In this document: positions 33,947 to 42,863 of the stretch, piece after piece
Layout: each line of letters opens with the position of its first letter
Numbering within the stretch: the stretch's first letter is position 1
From: Puniceicoccaceae bacterium
GTDB lineage: Bacteria; Verrucomicrobiota; Verrucomicrobiia; Opitutales; Coraliomargaritaceae
Length of the DNA: 50,499 bases
NCBI GenBank assembly: GCA_003331195.1
Contig: QOOZ01000003.1
Span: 1 to 50,499 of the forward strand
Direction of reading: 5' to 3'
Translations under genes and position numbers: made by a program
Notes under the pieces: model-generated
The model's database searches: none
What the model was told of the DNA's origin: nothing
The model's input: the letters and a program-made list of their open reading frames with translations, nothing else

Positions 33947-36703
33947 CTACTCGGCGTTCGCTTCGATCGAACGATTCACACTACCCGATGGAGTCATAAT
34001 CGTTGGATTTTGGAAGAGTGAGTTGGCATTGACATTGCGATAAGTCTGACGTGCGGGCGAACCGCCAGGACTGACCAGATTCGCAGTAACGAAGATGAGC
34101 AAGTTGCGCTTTTGGCGAGTCTCCCCTTCTGAGCGGAAGAGACGACCTAGACCGGGGATGTCGCCTAGAAGTGGAACAGAGTCATTGACCGACTTTACCT
34201 CATCACGAGTGAGACCACCCATGACTACAGTAGCGCCGTCGAATATAGTGACTTCTGTCGACATTTCACGGGTTGAAAAGATCGGTTGATAGAAGCCAGC
34301 GGGCACCGTGACCACCGTTCCATCTGTGCCAAGCGCAACGCTAGGGCCGCCATATTCCACAAAGCCTTCAAACTCGGTCACACGTGGTTCTAGAATCAGG
34401 CTGATCGTATCGTCGTTTTCTACATTTGGAGTGACTGACATTTCAACACCTACATTGCGAGTGACGAAGTCCTGCGGCGTGCCCGCCGTAATCGAGATTG
34501 AGGAACCAGCACCGCCACCCAGTCCGCCGCCATTACCACCGGACGAAACCTGAGACTCGATGTCGCCATAGCTTTCGGGGTAGCGTAGCTCCTGAGCAAC
34601 TGTGATTGAGGCTCGCTTACCAGATAGAACAGTTACTTTGGGAGCACTCATAAGATCCGTGCCTGTCTTTCGCGAAAGTGCTCGAAGAGCGAAATCAACA
34701 TCAGTACCGTTAATGGTCCAACCCGTTGCAGTGAAAAGACTACTTGCATTTGCTGCGACATCAATTGCGCTATTTAGAGAAGGTGGCGTGTTTGTAAAGG
34801 ACAATGGATTCGTTTGAAGAGGGGTTTGAATTCGAATCGCTGATGCATCCGTGCCAGTGGAAAAAGTATTATTCAGGTTACGGCCCTGTGTCGAACCCTG
34901 ACGCTGATTAATGAAGGTCGGATTGCCAAACTGGTTTAGAACCGGAGCGCCGAACTCATCAAGAACGAATTGTCTACCTCCACCTGCCGACCAATCAAAA
35001 CCTACTTCTTCAAGGTCGTTTTGGCTGACTTCAAGGAACTTCGCTTCAATCTCAACTTGCTTCACTTCATTGTAATTGCGAAGGATAGTACGCATGCGCT
35101 CCAAGTTACGGCGTGACTGAGTGACGATCAATTGCTCACCGTCGAAGGCGAGGCTGGCACCGGGGATCTCAAAATTGACACCCGCGCTTTGGAAGAAGGA
35201 TTGCAGTGCTTCGACTTCGTCATTTTGAGAAGGGCCGGATGAGCCGCCACCGGAAGGAGCCGCAAAAGGATCGACAGGCCCGGAAGAACTGCCGCCGCCA
35301 TCCCTGAAACCAGTGAGGCGAATCACGGTGGCGCGAGAGATGGGGAAAAATTCGGTAACTGAAGTCGCGCTCCCACCAAGGCTGTCACTTGGTTGAATTG
35401 TGACCGCATCGCCACCCACATCGTAAGCGAAGTTCACCTGCTGCGTGACGAACTGGAGGATACGATCCAAATTTAGATTACGCAGGCTGATATTAACCCG
35501 CGGGTTGGAATCGTTTGAATTGAATAGGGGTATAATATTCACACCAATACGTTCTGGGTCGTATTCGACCGACAGCTCGGACAGTGTCTCGACCACGCGG
35601 GTCAGTTCCATGCCCGAAAAATTAACCTGTGGGATGACGATGGCATTAAGTTTGTCCTTGATCCGCCCGCCTTCATCGACTTCAACAACATTTGAGGCGG
35701 AGATATCAAAGACCTTAGGGCGCTCCCATTGCTGATCGACTTCGGTCAGCATTTGCCCGCGTGTCTTGTACAAATTTTGATTATGAATACTGCCTAGGGT
35801 TTCTGCGATCTTAGTTTGGAAAAGCTTGGCTTCGGGGTTGTTGGCATCGCGAGCTTCGACTTCTTTGAAGGAAGCGGAAGCGCCATCGTAGTCACCGTTC
35901 AAATATTGGGCGCGCCCACGTGTAAGGAGATCGCGGATGATCTTAGCCTGTGCCACATATTCTGGACTGATTGCGTTAATATCGAGCCCATAAGGATCTG
36001 AAATTTGCTTGTCGAGCTGTCGCGATAGGCGACTTGCGGCCGCAGAATCTACGCCGGCACCAGCTGATCGGTATTGATCGACCAATGCTTCAGCACCTTT
36101 AGCATCACCAGATTTGGCCAGTGCTTTGGCCTCTACAAGCACGATTTCAGCCTTGGCCGCTTCGATTGCTTCGATTGTGCCGGCCGTTGCAATGTTTAGA
36201 GTAAGACTGGCACTCGCGGCGTTTAACAAATTGGAGGCATCGCTGTAAGCGCCCAGCTTAGCCAGCTGTCGAGCATCGGCGATGGCATCTTTGGCGGCGG
36301 CAATTTTGGCATCCTGATCGGCAGCCGCTTCAGCCACGACTGCATCCGCAGTATTTACACTTGATTGCAGATCCATGGCAACCTCGACAACTTGATTGCT
36401 CGCTTGACCGTAAACGACAGGTGCAGTTCGATTGCCGCGGCGGTCGAGATCCCGGTTGATCGAGGCGAGTAGGCGTTGAATATTCTCATCGTTAGGAGCG
36501 ACCTTGATTAATGCTTCGGCCTTTTCCTTGGCTAGATCCAAATCCCCAGAGTCGCGGGCACGAAGCGTATCTGCCATTAGGCGAATCTTTTCTGACGTGC
36601 TTTGCGCCTCAACCAAATGAGGCGTCACAAGAGCTAAGGTTACTAGCGCTCCCACTATAATTAGTGCGGATAGGCGCATGCGAGTTGCGAGGTATTTTTT
36701 CAT
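33947..36703 (-). CDS. Type IV pilus/type II secretion-like secretin (PilQ/GspD; Amuc_1098-like)
   Basis: A 918-residue outer-membrane secretin. A signal sequence (about residues 12-34) is followed by a TPR-like helical region (about 35-340, with repeats such as ARDSGDLDLAKEKAEALIKV and RGRAQYLNGDYDGASASF), then secretin N-terminal domains (PQVNFSGMELTRVVETLSEL; IRLTGFRDG with a low-complexity Gly/Ser insert) and the C-terminal secretin barrel. The latter ends with VVMGGLTRDEVKSVNDSVPL and LGDIPGLGRLFRSE, a strong family signature. The TPR-plus-secretin layout and the gene order match Akkermansia Amuc_1098. It is the last gene of a five-gene operon. It forms the outer-membrane channel through which a pilus or secreted substrate would pass. 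Confidence 0.95.
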   Translation of the reverse strand: MKKYLATRMRLSALIIVGALVTLALVTPHLVEAQSTSEKIRLMADTLRARDSGDLDLAKEKAEALIKVAPNDENIQRLLASINRDLDRRGNRTAPVVYGQASNQVVEVAMDLQSSVNTADAVVAEAAADQDAKIAAAKDAIADARQLAKLGAYSDASNLLNAASASLTLNIATAGTIEAIEAAKAEIVLVEAKALAKSGDAKGAEALVDQYRSAGAGVDSAAASRLSRQLDKQISDPYGLDINAISPEYVAQAKIIRDLLTRGRAQYLNGDYDGASASFKEVEARDANNPEAKLFQTKIAETLGSIHNQNLYKTRGQMLTEVDQQWERPKVFDISASNVVEVDEGGRIKDKLNAIVIPQVNFSGMELTRVVETLSELSVEYDPERIGVNIIPLFNSNDSNPRVNISLRNLNLDRILQFVTQQVNFAYDVGGDAVTIQPSDSLGGSATSVTEFFPISRATVIRLTGFRDGGGSSSGPVDPFAAPSGGGSSGPSQNDEVEALQSFFQSAGVNFEIPGASLAFDGEQLIVTQSRRNLERMRTILRNYNEVKQVEIEAKFLEVSQNDLEEVGFDWSAGGGRQFVLDEFGAPVLNQFGNPTFINQRQGSTQGRNLNNTFSTGTDASAIRIQTPLQTNPLSFTNTPPSLNSAIDVAANASSLFTATGWTINGTDVDFALRALSRKTGTDLMSAPKVTVLSGKRASITVAQELRYPESYGDIESQVSSGGNGGGLGGGAGSSISITAGTPQDFVTRNVGVEMSVTPNVENDDTISLILEPRVTEFEGFVEYGGPSVALGTDGTVVTVPAGFYQPIFSTREMSTEVTIFDGATVVMGGLTRDEVKSVNDSVPLLGDIPGLGRLFRSEGETRQKRNLLIFVTANLVSPGGSPARQTYRNVNANSLFQNPTIMTPSGSVNRSIEANAE

Positions 36704-36764
36704 AATTTTAGATGATAAACAATTGTGCGATGAAGTCTGTTAGTAAAATATTAGAAGCTGGGAA

Positions 36765-37658
36765 TTAGAACATATCAAAGATGTTCCCTGCCTTCTCGGG
36801 AGCGTTTGTTTCTGGCTTCGTTATTGGGAGAGTTAGAGAAAGATCTCCCTCACGAGCCTTTAAAGTCCGTGTTTCTCCTTCTTCTGTATCAATACCATGT
36901 TTGATAACTTTTATTGAAGATTCTTCAAGACTAATTTCCAGTAGAGTGTATTGCCCTATCGGCCCTTCAAACTCAGACGCTGCTTCCGCCAATTCGATAT
37001 TGAAGCTAGCATCTTCATCAGAACGGATGACGACCGTTAAACCAGAATAGTAGTGGCGCTCTCCGTGGATGAGCACGACCTCTTCTCCTGATCGCTGGTC
37101 GAGAATGGTAGCTCTGGCGATTTTTTTTATATTGTTATCTTCGTCGCGAAGGCGTTCGATATCGAAGCTAAGAAGTTTAAACTCTGCATCGGGCTTTTCG
37201 TCACCAGGCCGCACGCGAACCTGTTTTTGGGCTTCCTCGTTAAACATAAGAAGGAGTGTCTTGGAAGCGTCTAAGGAGTCTTCTTGCATGTAGCCTTCGA
37301 CTTGAATGCGGTAGGGCTTGCGCTCGATCTGAGCCAAATAAACGCCGAAGGGGGATGGCGGCTCAGGTGGCTCCCAACCTTCTTCAGAGAACTGACCATT
37401 TTCATCAATGAATATTTTGGGCGGCGTGAACACATCATAACGCCACCCAGTCGATTGCTCGGAAGCCTCTGGCCAATTTACCTCCAAAGGGGTCGGAGAG
37501 GAAACTATTTTAGGGGTATAAGGGTTGTTATCAATCTGAACATCCGCCGGCAACTTAAGAGAAGACGCGTCACCCGACTTCTGCATGTAAAGAAAACCCC
37601 CGCCCGCGAGAACGAGCATGGCGATGACAAGTAAAATTTTATCGTAAATCTTATTCAT
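36765..37658 (-). CDS. Bitopic pilus-like locus protein (Amuc_1099-like; possible PilP analogue)
   Basis: A 297-residue protein with one N-terminal membrane helix (about residues 8-25, ILLVIAMLVLAGGGFLYM) and a large periplasmic part. A YDVFTPPKIFIDE segment (about residue 75) and Pro-rich PPEPPSPFG are followed by beta-rich sequence. Its position between the PilO-like gene and the secretin, 6 bp after the former, is that of PilP, which links the inner-membrane PilN-PilO pair to the secretin. It has no lipobox, unlike classical PilP. Sequence identity to Amuc_1099 is inferred from position and size, not from an alignment. Confidence 0.7.
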   Translation of the reverse strand: MNKIYDKILLVIAMLVLAGGGFLYMQKSGDASSLKLPADVQIDNNPYTPKIVSSPTPLEVNWPEASEQSTGWRYDVFTPPKIFIDENGQFSEEGWEPPEPPSPFGVYLAQIERKPYRIQVEGYMQEDSLDASKTLLLMFNEEAQKQVRVRPGDEKPDAEFKLLSFDIERLRDEDNNIKKIARATILDQRSGEEVVLIHGERHYYSGLTVVIRSDEDASFNIELAEAASEFEGPIGQYTLLEISLEESSIKVIKHGIDTEEGETRTLKAREGDLSLTLPITKPETNAPEKAGNIFDMF

Positions 37659-37664
37659 TCGAAA

Positions 37665-38633
37665 TTAGACGTTGTCTCCCGCAGATTGGGTCGGAAGGAC
37701 GATCTCGATAAATTCGAGAACGACAGTAAATGTGGAAATATTTTCTGAAATAACGGGCTTCTGTGCTTCCTCGGGAGCTCCCTCTTCCGGATTAGAGCCA
37801 CCGTCAAAGACCCCGAAAAAAGCATCTAGGTTGTTGTTGGCAGGCACTTTCGTCGTCGTGCGACTGCCTGAGGGGCGCTCGACCTCAATACTACGCACGA
37901 CAATTGGAAGATCGAATTTAGCAAGATCGTTGAGTAGTCCGCGGAGCGAGTCGGTGTAGCCCGTAAAGGTCAAGCCGAAGGCAAGGGTGTCGATGGCACC
38001 AGGCACTTTCGCGGTGATCGCAGGGTTTATAGCAAAGCCTTTTACGCTACCGGTGCCTTCGGCTTCTAGCTCTAAGACCTCACGCTCAACGGAAACAATA
38101 CTTTCTGGTTCGGCGCCATACAGTTTATCGAGCAAGTAGCTAAGAATTTGGCGTTGCTTATCGAGAACTGGGATTAGGTCTTCATCGTCAAGCATCCTAG
38201 CTTCATCGAGGTATTGCTCAAAACCAAATGCAAAATCGTCTGGAACGATGATTTCAACTGGCTCGCCGCCTTTGTCAGTGTGCGTGACCGCTTCACGCTG
38301 ATACTCAGATATAAACTGCTGGATACTTGCCATGACGCCGATGCCATCGGTCGATGTCGTGATGCGAGCGCCCTGCTCCAAGTCTGCGCGGATTTTCCTG
38401 AGCTCTGCTTTCAGCTTGGATACATTTTCGGCGGAAGCTTCCACATTTTCCTGGGTGGGCGCGGGATTGGCAAAGCGCATCTTATCAAGCTCAGATTCAG
38501 CTGAAGTGATTCTTTGCTTTCCTTCATCAATTTTGCCAGCCTCCGCAAATACTAGGTAGGCACCCGCGGCAAATGCCAAAATGCAAACGACTAAAATGAT
38601 CGTAAAAGTGAGATTTTTCTTAATGAAACCCAT
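37665..38633 (-). CDS. PilO-like membrane protein (Amuc_1100-like)
   Basis: A 322-residue protein with a single N-terminal helix (about residues 7-30, NLTFTIILVVCILAFAAGAYLVF), then a coiled-coil-prone segment (about 31-90) and a periplasmic alpha/beta domain. The block FAFGFEQYLDEARMLDD ... LDKQRQILSYLLDKLYG resembles the central helical region of Amuc_1100, the Akkermansia outer-envelope protein known for host effects, which has almost the same length (317 residues) and the same neighbours. By layout it is an analogue of PilO. The C-terminal part is acidic and Pro-rich. It starts 5 bp after the PilM-like stop, so it is tightly coupled. Confidence 0.75.
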   Translation of the reverse strand: MGFIKKNLTFTIILVVCILAFAAGAYLVFAEAGKIDEGKQRITSAESELDKMRFANPAPTQENVEASAENVSKLKAELRKIRADLEQGARITTSTDGIGVMASIQQFISEYQREAVTHTDKGGEPVEIIVPDDFAFGFEQYLDEARMLDDEDLIPVLDKQRQILSYLLDKLYGAEPESIVSVEREVLELEAEGTGSVKGFAINPAITAKVPGAIDTLAFGLTFTGYTDSLRGLLNDLAKFDLPIVVRSIEVERPSGSRTTTKVPANNNLDAFFGVFDGGSNPEEGAPEEAQKPVISENISTFTVVLEFIEIVLPTQSAGDNV

Positions 38634-38638
38634 GGTAT

Positions 38639-40306
38639 CTAGAGCGGTTTTGCGGTATCCACGACCAAGCTAATAGTGAAAGTTAATACGTTGAGCCCGT
38701 TACGTAGATCGCTCCAATTGATATTAGGTGGCATGGAAGATGTGATAAATTTAGAATCTTCAAAACTAGACTGCATTCCTTTAATTCGACGGGATATGAC
38801 CTCTTGATCAATGCCGCCAGTCTCATCTGCAGTTTCTCGGACAAGCATTTGCCCTTCGATGACAACCTCGTAAGACGCCTTGCCCTTATCGGGCATTTCA
38901 CGTTGGACTTCTAGTGAGTCGAGCCAGACATCTTCGGCCTTCGTCAGGCTAGCTTGTAGTTCTGCAAAGAATTGTATCCAATTAGTCTTCGAGTTGACTA
39001 GGCCTTCGACACGGCGGATGGACTCGCTAATTTTTACGGCCTTATCGGTATTATCACGAATTTGCGACTGGCGAGTCTGCAAGGGAGCAATCTGAGCTTG
39101 AGTAGCTTGACCTACTTTTTCGTAAGCACTCCCTAACTGCTTATATCCGACGAATACTGGCCAAGGAGCAAGCGCCAAACAGATTGCAGCCACCATGAGA
39201 TACGGCTTTTTAGAGCCAAACTCCATTTCAAGCTTAACTTCGTCGGGCAGCAAATTAACACCGGCACTGTCCGCAACCATGTGCTGAGCGGCTGCTCCTA
39301 TAATCTCGCTAATCTCTAGGCTAAGTGAGGCGGGATCTAAGGCAAGCTCAGCGTCAAGGGTGACATTTTGCAGCGGATCAAAAAAATCAACACCAAGCTT
39401 TTGCGAAGTAGACAGTTGCTCGGAAAGACCCTCGAGTAATGCCCCGCGTCCACTGAGGAGGATGCGCTTCGGGGCGCCAGCGCCCTTTTGTCGGCGGTAG
39501 TTGACAATCGAACGGGTAATCTCCTGCCCCATACGGCGCATAAATGAGTCGGAGCATGTGGTTAATAGCTTTGCCCCAGAATCATCGTCAGAGTAGTCGA
39601 GCTCACCGCAGAAAAATTTGTGTTTAATCTGTTCTGCCTTAGCAAAAGGTTTACCGAGGCTGTCCGCAATACTCTGAGTGAGCGAGTTGCCGCCGAGTTG
39701 GATGTTGCGGACGAAGAAGCCGTCAGAATTCTTGAAAAGTAAATTCGTGGAGCGTGCACCAATGTTGATGAGCAGCACATCCTCGTCTAAAGTGGGGTAT
39801 GCAAATTGGATTGCATTGTAGTCGAGCACCGTAGCGGCATTAATCGTGTCGACTGAAAAACCTGCGCGGATAACCTCTGCGCAGAACTCATCGATTGTAT
39901 TCGACTTACATGCGATGAAGAGCACTTCAGTCTCAACGCCATCATCGCCAAGTACCTGACTATCCCAAACGACTTCATGTAGAGGATAGGGAATATTCTG
40001 TTGCGCTTCAAATGCAATAATCTGCGCCCGCTTGCTCTCTTCGACATGGGGAATACGGATTGTCTTGGTCAGCACTTGATTACCTGGAATGATAAAAGAG
40101 GCCTTGCCTGAAAACTTGTGGTGATGGTGCAGCGCGTCCAGTGCGACGGCGACTGCGCCCAACCAAGCATCGTCGTTGGAATAGTCGTATTGCAGGCTCT
40201 CCGTTACGAGTTTCTCGACTTGAAGTGAGCCTCCACTAGAGAAAACCTCCGCAGCGGTGACACGGCTTGCGCCACAGTTAATGATAAGTTGCTTTGAGCT
40301 GCTCAT
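38639..40306 (-). CDS. PilM-PilN fusion (Amuc_1101-like)
   Basis: A 555-residue protein. Residues about 1-345 have the PilM (actin/FtsA-like ATPase) fold: LIINCGASRVTAAEV at the start, IPHVEESKRAQIIAFEAQQN, NAATVLDYNAIQFAYP, LLINIGARSTNLLF and ILLSGRGALLEGL. A hydrophobic helix (about 362-382) follows, then a periplasmic coiled coil (QTRQSQIRDNTDKAVKISES) and a PilN-like domain containing WIQFFAELQASLTKAEDVWL. In most type IV pilus operons PilM is a separate cytoplasmic protein that binds the short N-terminal tail of the bitopic PilN. Here one polypeptide appears to hold both. It would anchor the actin-like ring directly to the inner-membrane assembly. Confidence 0.85.
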   Translation of the reverse strand: MSSSKQLIINCGASRVTAAEVFSSGGSLQVEKLVTESLQYDYSNDDAWLGAVAVALDALHHHHKFSGKASFIIPGNQVLTKTIRIPHVEESKRAQIIAFEAQQNIPYPLHEVVWDSQVLGDDGVETEVLFIACKSNTIDEFCAEVIRAGFSVDTINAATVLDYNAIQFAYPTLDEDVLLINIGARSTNLLFKNSDGFFVRNIQLGGNSLTQSIADSLGKPFAKAEQIKHKFFCGELDYSDDDSGAKLLTTCSDSFMRRMGQEITRSIVNYRRQKGAGAPKRILLSGRGALLEGLSEQLSTSQKLGVDFFDPLQNVTLDAELALDPASLSLEISEIIGAAAQHMVADSAGVNLLPDEVKLEMEFGSKKPYLMVAAICLALAPWPVFVGYKQLGSAYEKVGQATQAQIAPLQTRQSQIRDNTDKAVKISESIRRVEGLVNSKTNWIQFFAELQASLTKAEDVWLDSLEVQREMPDKGKASYEVVIEGQMLVRETADETGGIDQEVISRRIKGMQSSFEDSKFITSSMPPNINWSDLRNGLNVLTFTISLVVDTAKPL

Positions 40307-40357
40307 GTAATAATTTCTGAAGGTAGCGAATCAATAAATAGGCATGTGAACTTGTGC

Positions 40358-40945
40358 CTAATCACGCACTTCGCGACGAAGGATAGCAGGCAGTTGACTA
40401 ATTCGCCCAAGATCAATTCCGGAGACTAGGTAATAAGGCATGAGCACATGCTCATTATCCGCACCTTCTGAATCGGCTTTGGAAATGAAAGAATTAAGAA
40501 TATCCAGATTCGGGATGTTGCTACTCATAGCTGCTTTTTGCGGCTTCTGCGTGCCACCATTTACCGATACTTCTACATAGTAAAAATCAGGGTCTGTTTT
40601 TAGCTGGTCACGGTCGACGATTAGACCTGGAAGGTAGAAATAGACGTTGTTATCGTCTCCTTTTTCCATGATTAAAATTTCGATTTCACTCGTATAATAA
40701 TCGAAAGAGCGTACCGAGGCTTCACGTATGTATCCCAAGTAGGCCTTAACTTTAATCTTTTCAACGTAATCTTTGTCGCGTGCTTCCTCTGCGGAATTAC
40801 CCTCACAAGAAAGTTCGATTTCCATCTGAATCCAATCATCGCGAAGCGAATTAAAGTCGACACGATCGACGCGAATATCCTCTTGCGCAGGCAGTAATAG
40901 CGGTACAGCTACAAGAGCTAATATGGAGACAAAGTATTTATTCAT
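40358..40945 (-). CDS. Small exported protein of the pilus-like operon (Amuc_1102-like)
   Basis: A 195-residue protein with a signal peptide (MNKYFVSILALVAVPLLLPA; cleavage near residue 21). The mature part is beta-rich and acidic, ending LRREVRD, with one Cys. It holds the first position in the five-gene operon, 51 bp before the PilM-PilN gene, matching Amuc_1102 in order and size. Amuc_1102 is reported to have an immunoglobulin-like fold; I cannot confirm a shared fold here. It may be a periplasmic or minor structural component. Confidence 0.65.
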   Translation of the reverse strand: MNKYFVSILALVAVPLLLPAQEDIRVDRVDFNSLRDDWIQMEIELSCEGNSAEEARDKDYVEKIKVKAYLGYIREASVRSFDYYTSEIEILIMEKGDDNNVYFYLPGLIVDRDQLKTDPDFYYVEVSVNGGTQKPQKAAMSSNIPNLDILNSFISKADSEGADNEHVLMPYYLVSGIDLGRISQLPAILRREVRD

Positions 40946-41182
40946 GTTAATGGGGAGTAAACTGAATGGCTGATCTAATAACTAGAATACTAAATTGTAA
41001 TGTATGGCTGAGTGCAAAGCAACCCCTTTTTGATAGAAATTCACCTTAGGACCTAACTCAGACTGCATATACGTAATGGGCAGGATTATAGAGTTCCTTT
41101 ACTCTGGAACAGCTTGGTTACCCCTAGTAATATAGAAGAAATTCGCTTGCAGAAATCATCTTTCCTACAAGCGTCAGCGAAT

Positions 41183-41680
41183 ATGAATACAAAGCTACCA
41201 TTCAAGATTAGTACGCTCATTTTTACACATAATTCACAAGGGCAACAGCTACTAATCAAGCGCAAGAAAGCACCCAATCTCGGATGCTGGAGCCCGATCG
41301 GCGGCAAGCTTGACATGCCATTTGGCGAATCTCCCTACGAGTGCGCCCGCCGCGAGACCGAGGAAGAGATTGGGCTCAGGCTCGACGATGGCGACCTTCA
41401 TTGCTTTGGCTACATCTCAGAGAAGAGTTACGAGGGCGAGGGGCACTGGTTGATGTTTTTATTTGAGTGCAAAAAGGTGGTCAATGAACTGCCTAGTGCG
41501 ATCAATGAGGGCCATTTTAAATTTTTCGAGCGTGCCGCAGTCGATGAACTGCCAATCCCCGAAACAGACCGCACCCTGCTCTGGCCATACTACGACCATT
41601 ATAAAGACGGCTTCATTGGACTGCGAGCTAGCTGCGATCCATTAGGGCAACTAGCAATCACAGAGGAGCTGAAAATCTAG
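41183..41680 (+). CDS. Nudix hydrolase
   Basis: A 165-residue member of the Nudix superfamily, which hydrolyses nucleoside diphosphates linked to another group. The Nudix box runs GGKLDMPFGESPYECARRET followed by EEEIGL; the core E-x7-RE-x-x-EE-x-G part is intact but there are two extra residues between GGK and the first GE, a variant seen in 8-oxo-dGTP and ADP-ribose type members. CWSPIGGKLDM precedes it. The substrate cannot be inferred. I start at the ATG at 41183 (MNTKLPFKIS); the frame extends upstream from a TTG at 41114. It converges on recF. Confidence 0.9.
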   Translation: MNTKLPFKISTLIFTHNSQGQQLLIKRKKAPNLGCWSPIGGKLDMPFGESPYECARRETEEEIGLRLDDGDLHCFGYISEKSYEGEGHWLMFLFECKKVVNELPSAINEGHFKFFERAAVDELPIPETDRTLLWPYYDHYKDGFIGLRASCDPLGQLAITEELKI

Positions 41681-41780
41681 GGACTACGGCCCTAGTACAG
41701 AGCATTGAGGGGCGCAATTCACCCCAAAAAGAGTTTCGATCTTACATGAATTTTGAGCTCTTAGCTTCGCGCTGAATCGC

Positions 41781-42845
41781 CTATCCAACCCGGCCATTCA
41801 ACACTTTGCAAATCGACCACCTCTCAGGCTCAGCGGGCAACTCCGTACCCGTGGCCACAACCTGGACATCCTCGGGGCAGGCGCGCCAAAAGCCTTGGCG
41901 ACGAATCGGATCGAGCTCGCCCAGCACATCGTCCGCCAGCAAGACAGGCACCAGCCCGAGCTGTTCACGGTAAAAACTAGCTTGTGCAATTCGCAGAGCC
42001 ACACAGAGACCTCGCTGTTGCCCGTCCGAGGCATACTCGCGAGCGCCGCCAACTTGGAGGGAGAAATTGAAATCGTCGCGGTGTGGTCCACGCTGAGTAG
42101 CGCCGATCATTTGATCGCGCTTGCGACTCTCATGCAACAGGCGGCAGTAAGCTTCCGTATCATGACAATCCACATTAGAGCGAAAGCTCAGCTCCGGGCC
42201 CTCGTCCGCCTCAGCGATACGATCGTAAGTGCGGCATAAGACTTCGCTCAAGGTCCTCATGCCCGCCTCGCGATAGTTAGCTATCTGGCTGGCATGCGGT
42301 GCGATCTCGGCTTCAAAGGCCGAGAGCTCGGCTGCGCTGCCACTGTTTTTTAACAGGCGGTTTCGCTCGGCGATCCCACGGTGTAAATCCCGTATAGCGG
42401 TGTAGTAATCACGGTTAACGACCGAGAGCGTCAAATCCATGAAACGCCGACGCTCGCTAGGACTGCCGCGAAGTAACATCAAGTCACTGGAGCAGAGCGT
42501 CACTGAAGGGAAGCGACCAATAAACTCGACCAAGCGCGTCACCTTCTCGCCATCGACCCAGACACTACGCCCTTTGAGATGAGAGTGGATCTCCAGAGTA
42601 GTCAATCCTTGTGTGTCATGCTCTAGCTCGTAAGCCAGCTTGTATTCTTTACCCCCTTTGCGAGGGAGTGCCGCCAGCGTTTGCGTGCGAAAAGACCGAA
42701 GCGCAGTCGCCAACCCGAGTGCTTCCAGCAAATTAGACTTTCCCTGCCCGTTCGCACCCAAAAGGAAGTTACGTGCATTTCCTAAAGGCAATTCCGTGAA
42801 CTCGATGTTACGGAAATTCTGTAGGCGTAAGTTTAAAAAGCGCAT
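41781..42845 (-). CDS. recF: DNA recombination/repair ATPase RecF
   Basis: A 354-residue SMC-like ATPase that loads RecA at gaps with RecO and RecR. Walker A is LLGANGQGKSNLLEAL (about residue 30). The ABC-type signature is YASDGQQRGLCVALRIAQ, and Walker B is VPVLLADDVLGELD (about 310), all intact. The start MRFLNLRLQNFRNIEF is typical. recF often sits next to dnaN-gyrB; here it follows a cysteine desulfurase gene by 18 bp on the same strand instead. Confidence 0.97.
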   Translation of the reverse strand: MRFLNLRLQNFRNIEFTELPLGNARNFLLGANGQGKSNLLEALGLATALRSFRTQTLAALPRKGGKEYKLAYELEHDTQGLTTLEIHSHLKGRSVWVDGEKVTRLVEFIGRFPSVTLCSSDLMLLRGSPSERRRFMDLTLSVVNRDYYTAIRDLHRGIAERNRLLKNSGSAAELSAFEAEIAPHASQIANYREAGMRTLSEVLCRTYDRIAEADEGPELSFRSNVDCHDTEAYCRLLHESRKRDQMIGATQRGPHRDDFNFSLQVGGAREYASDGQQRGLCVALRIAQASFYREQLGLVPVLLADDVLGELDPIRRQGFWRACPEDVQVVATGTELPAEPERWSICKVLNGRVG

Positions 42846-42863
42846 ACTTTTGTAAATCTTCGA

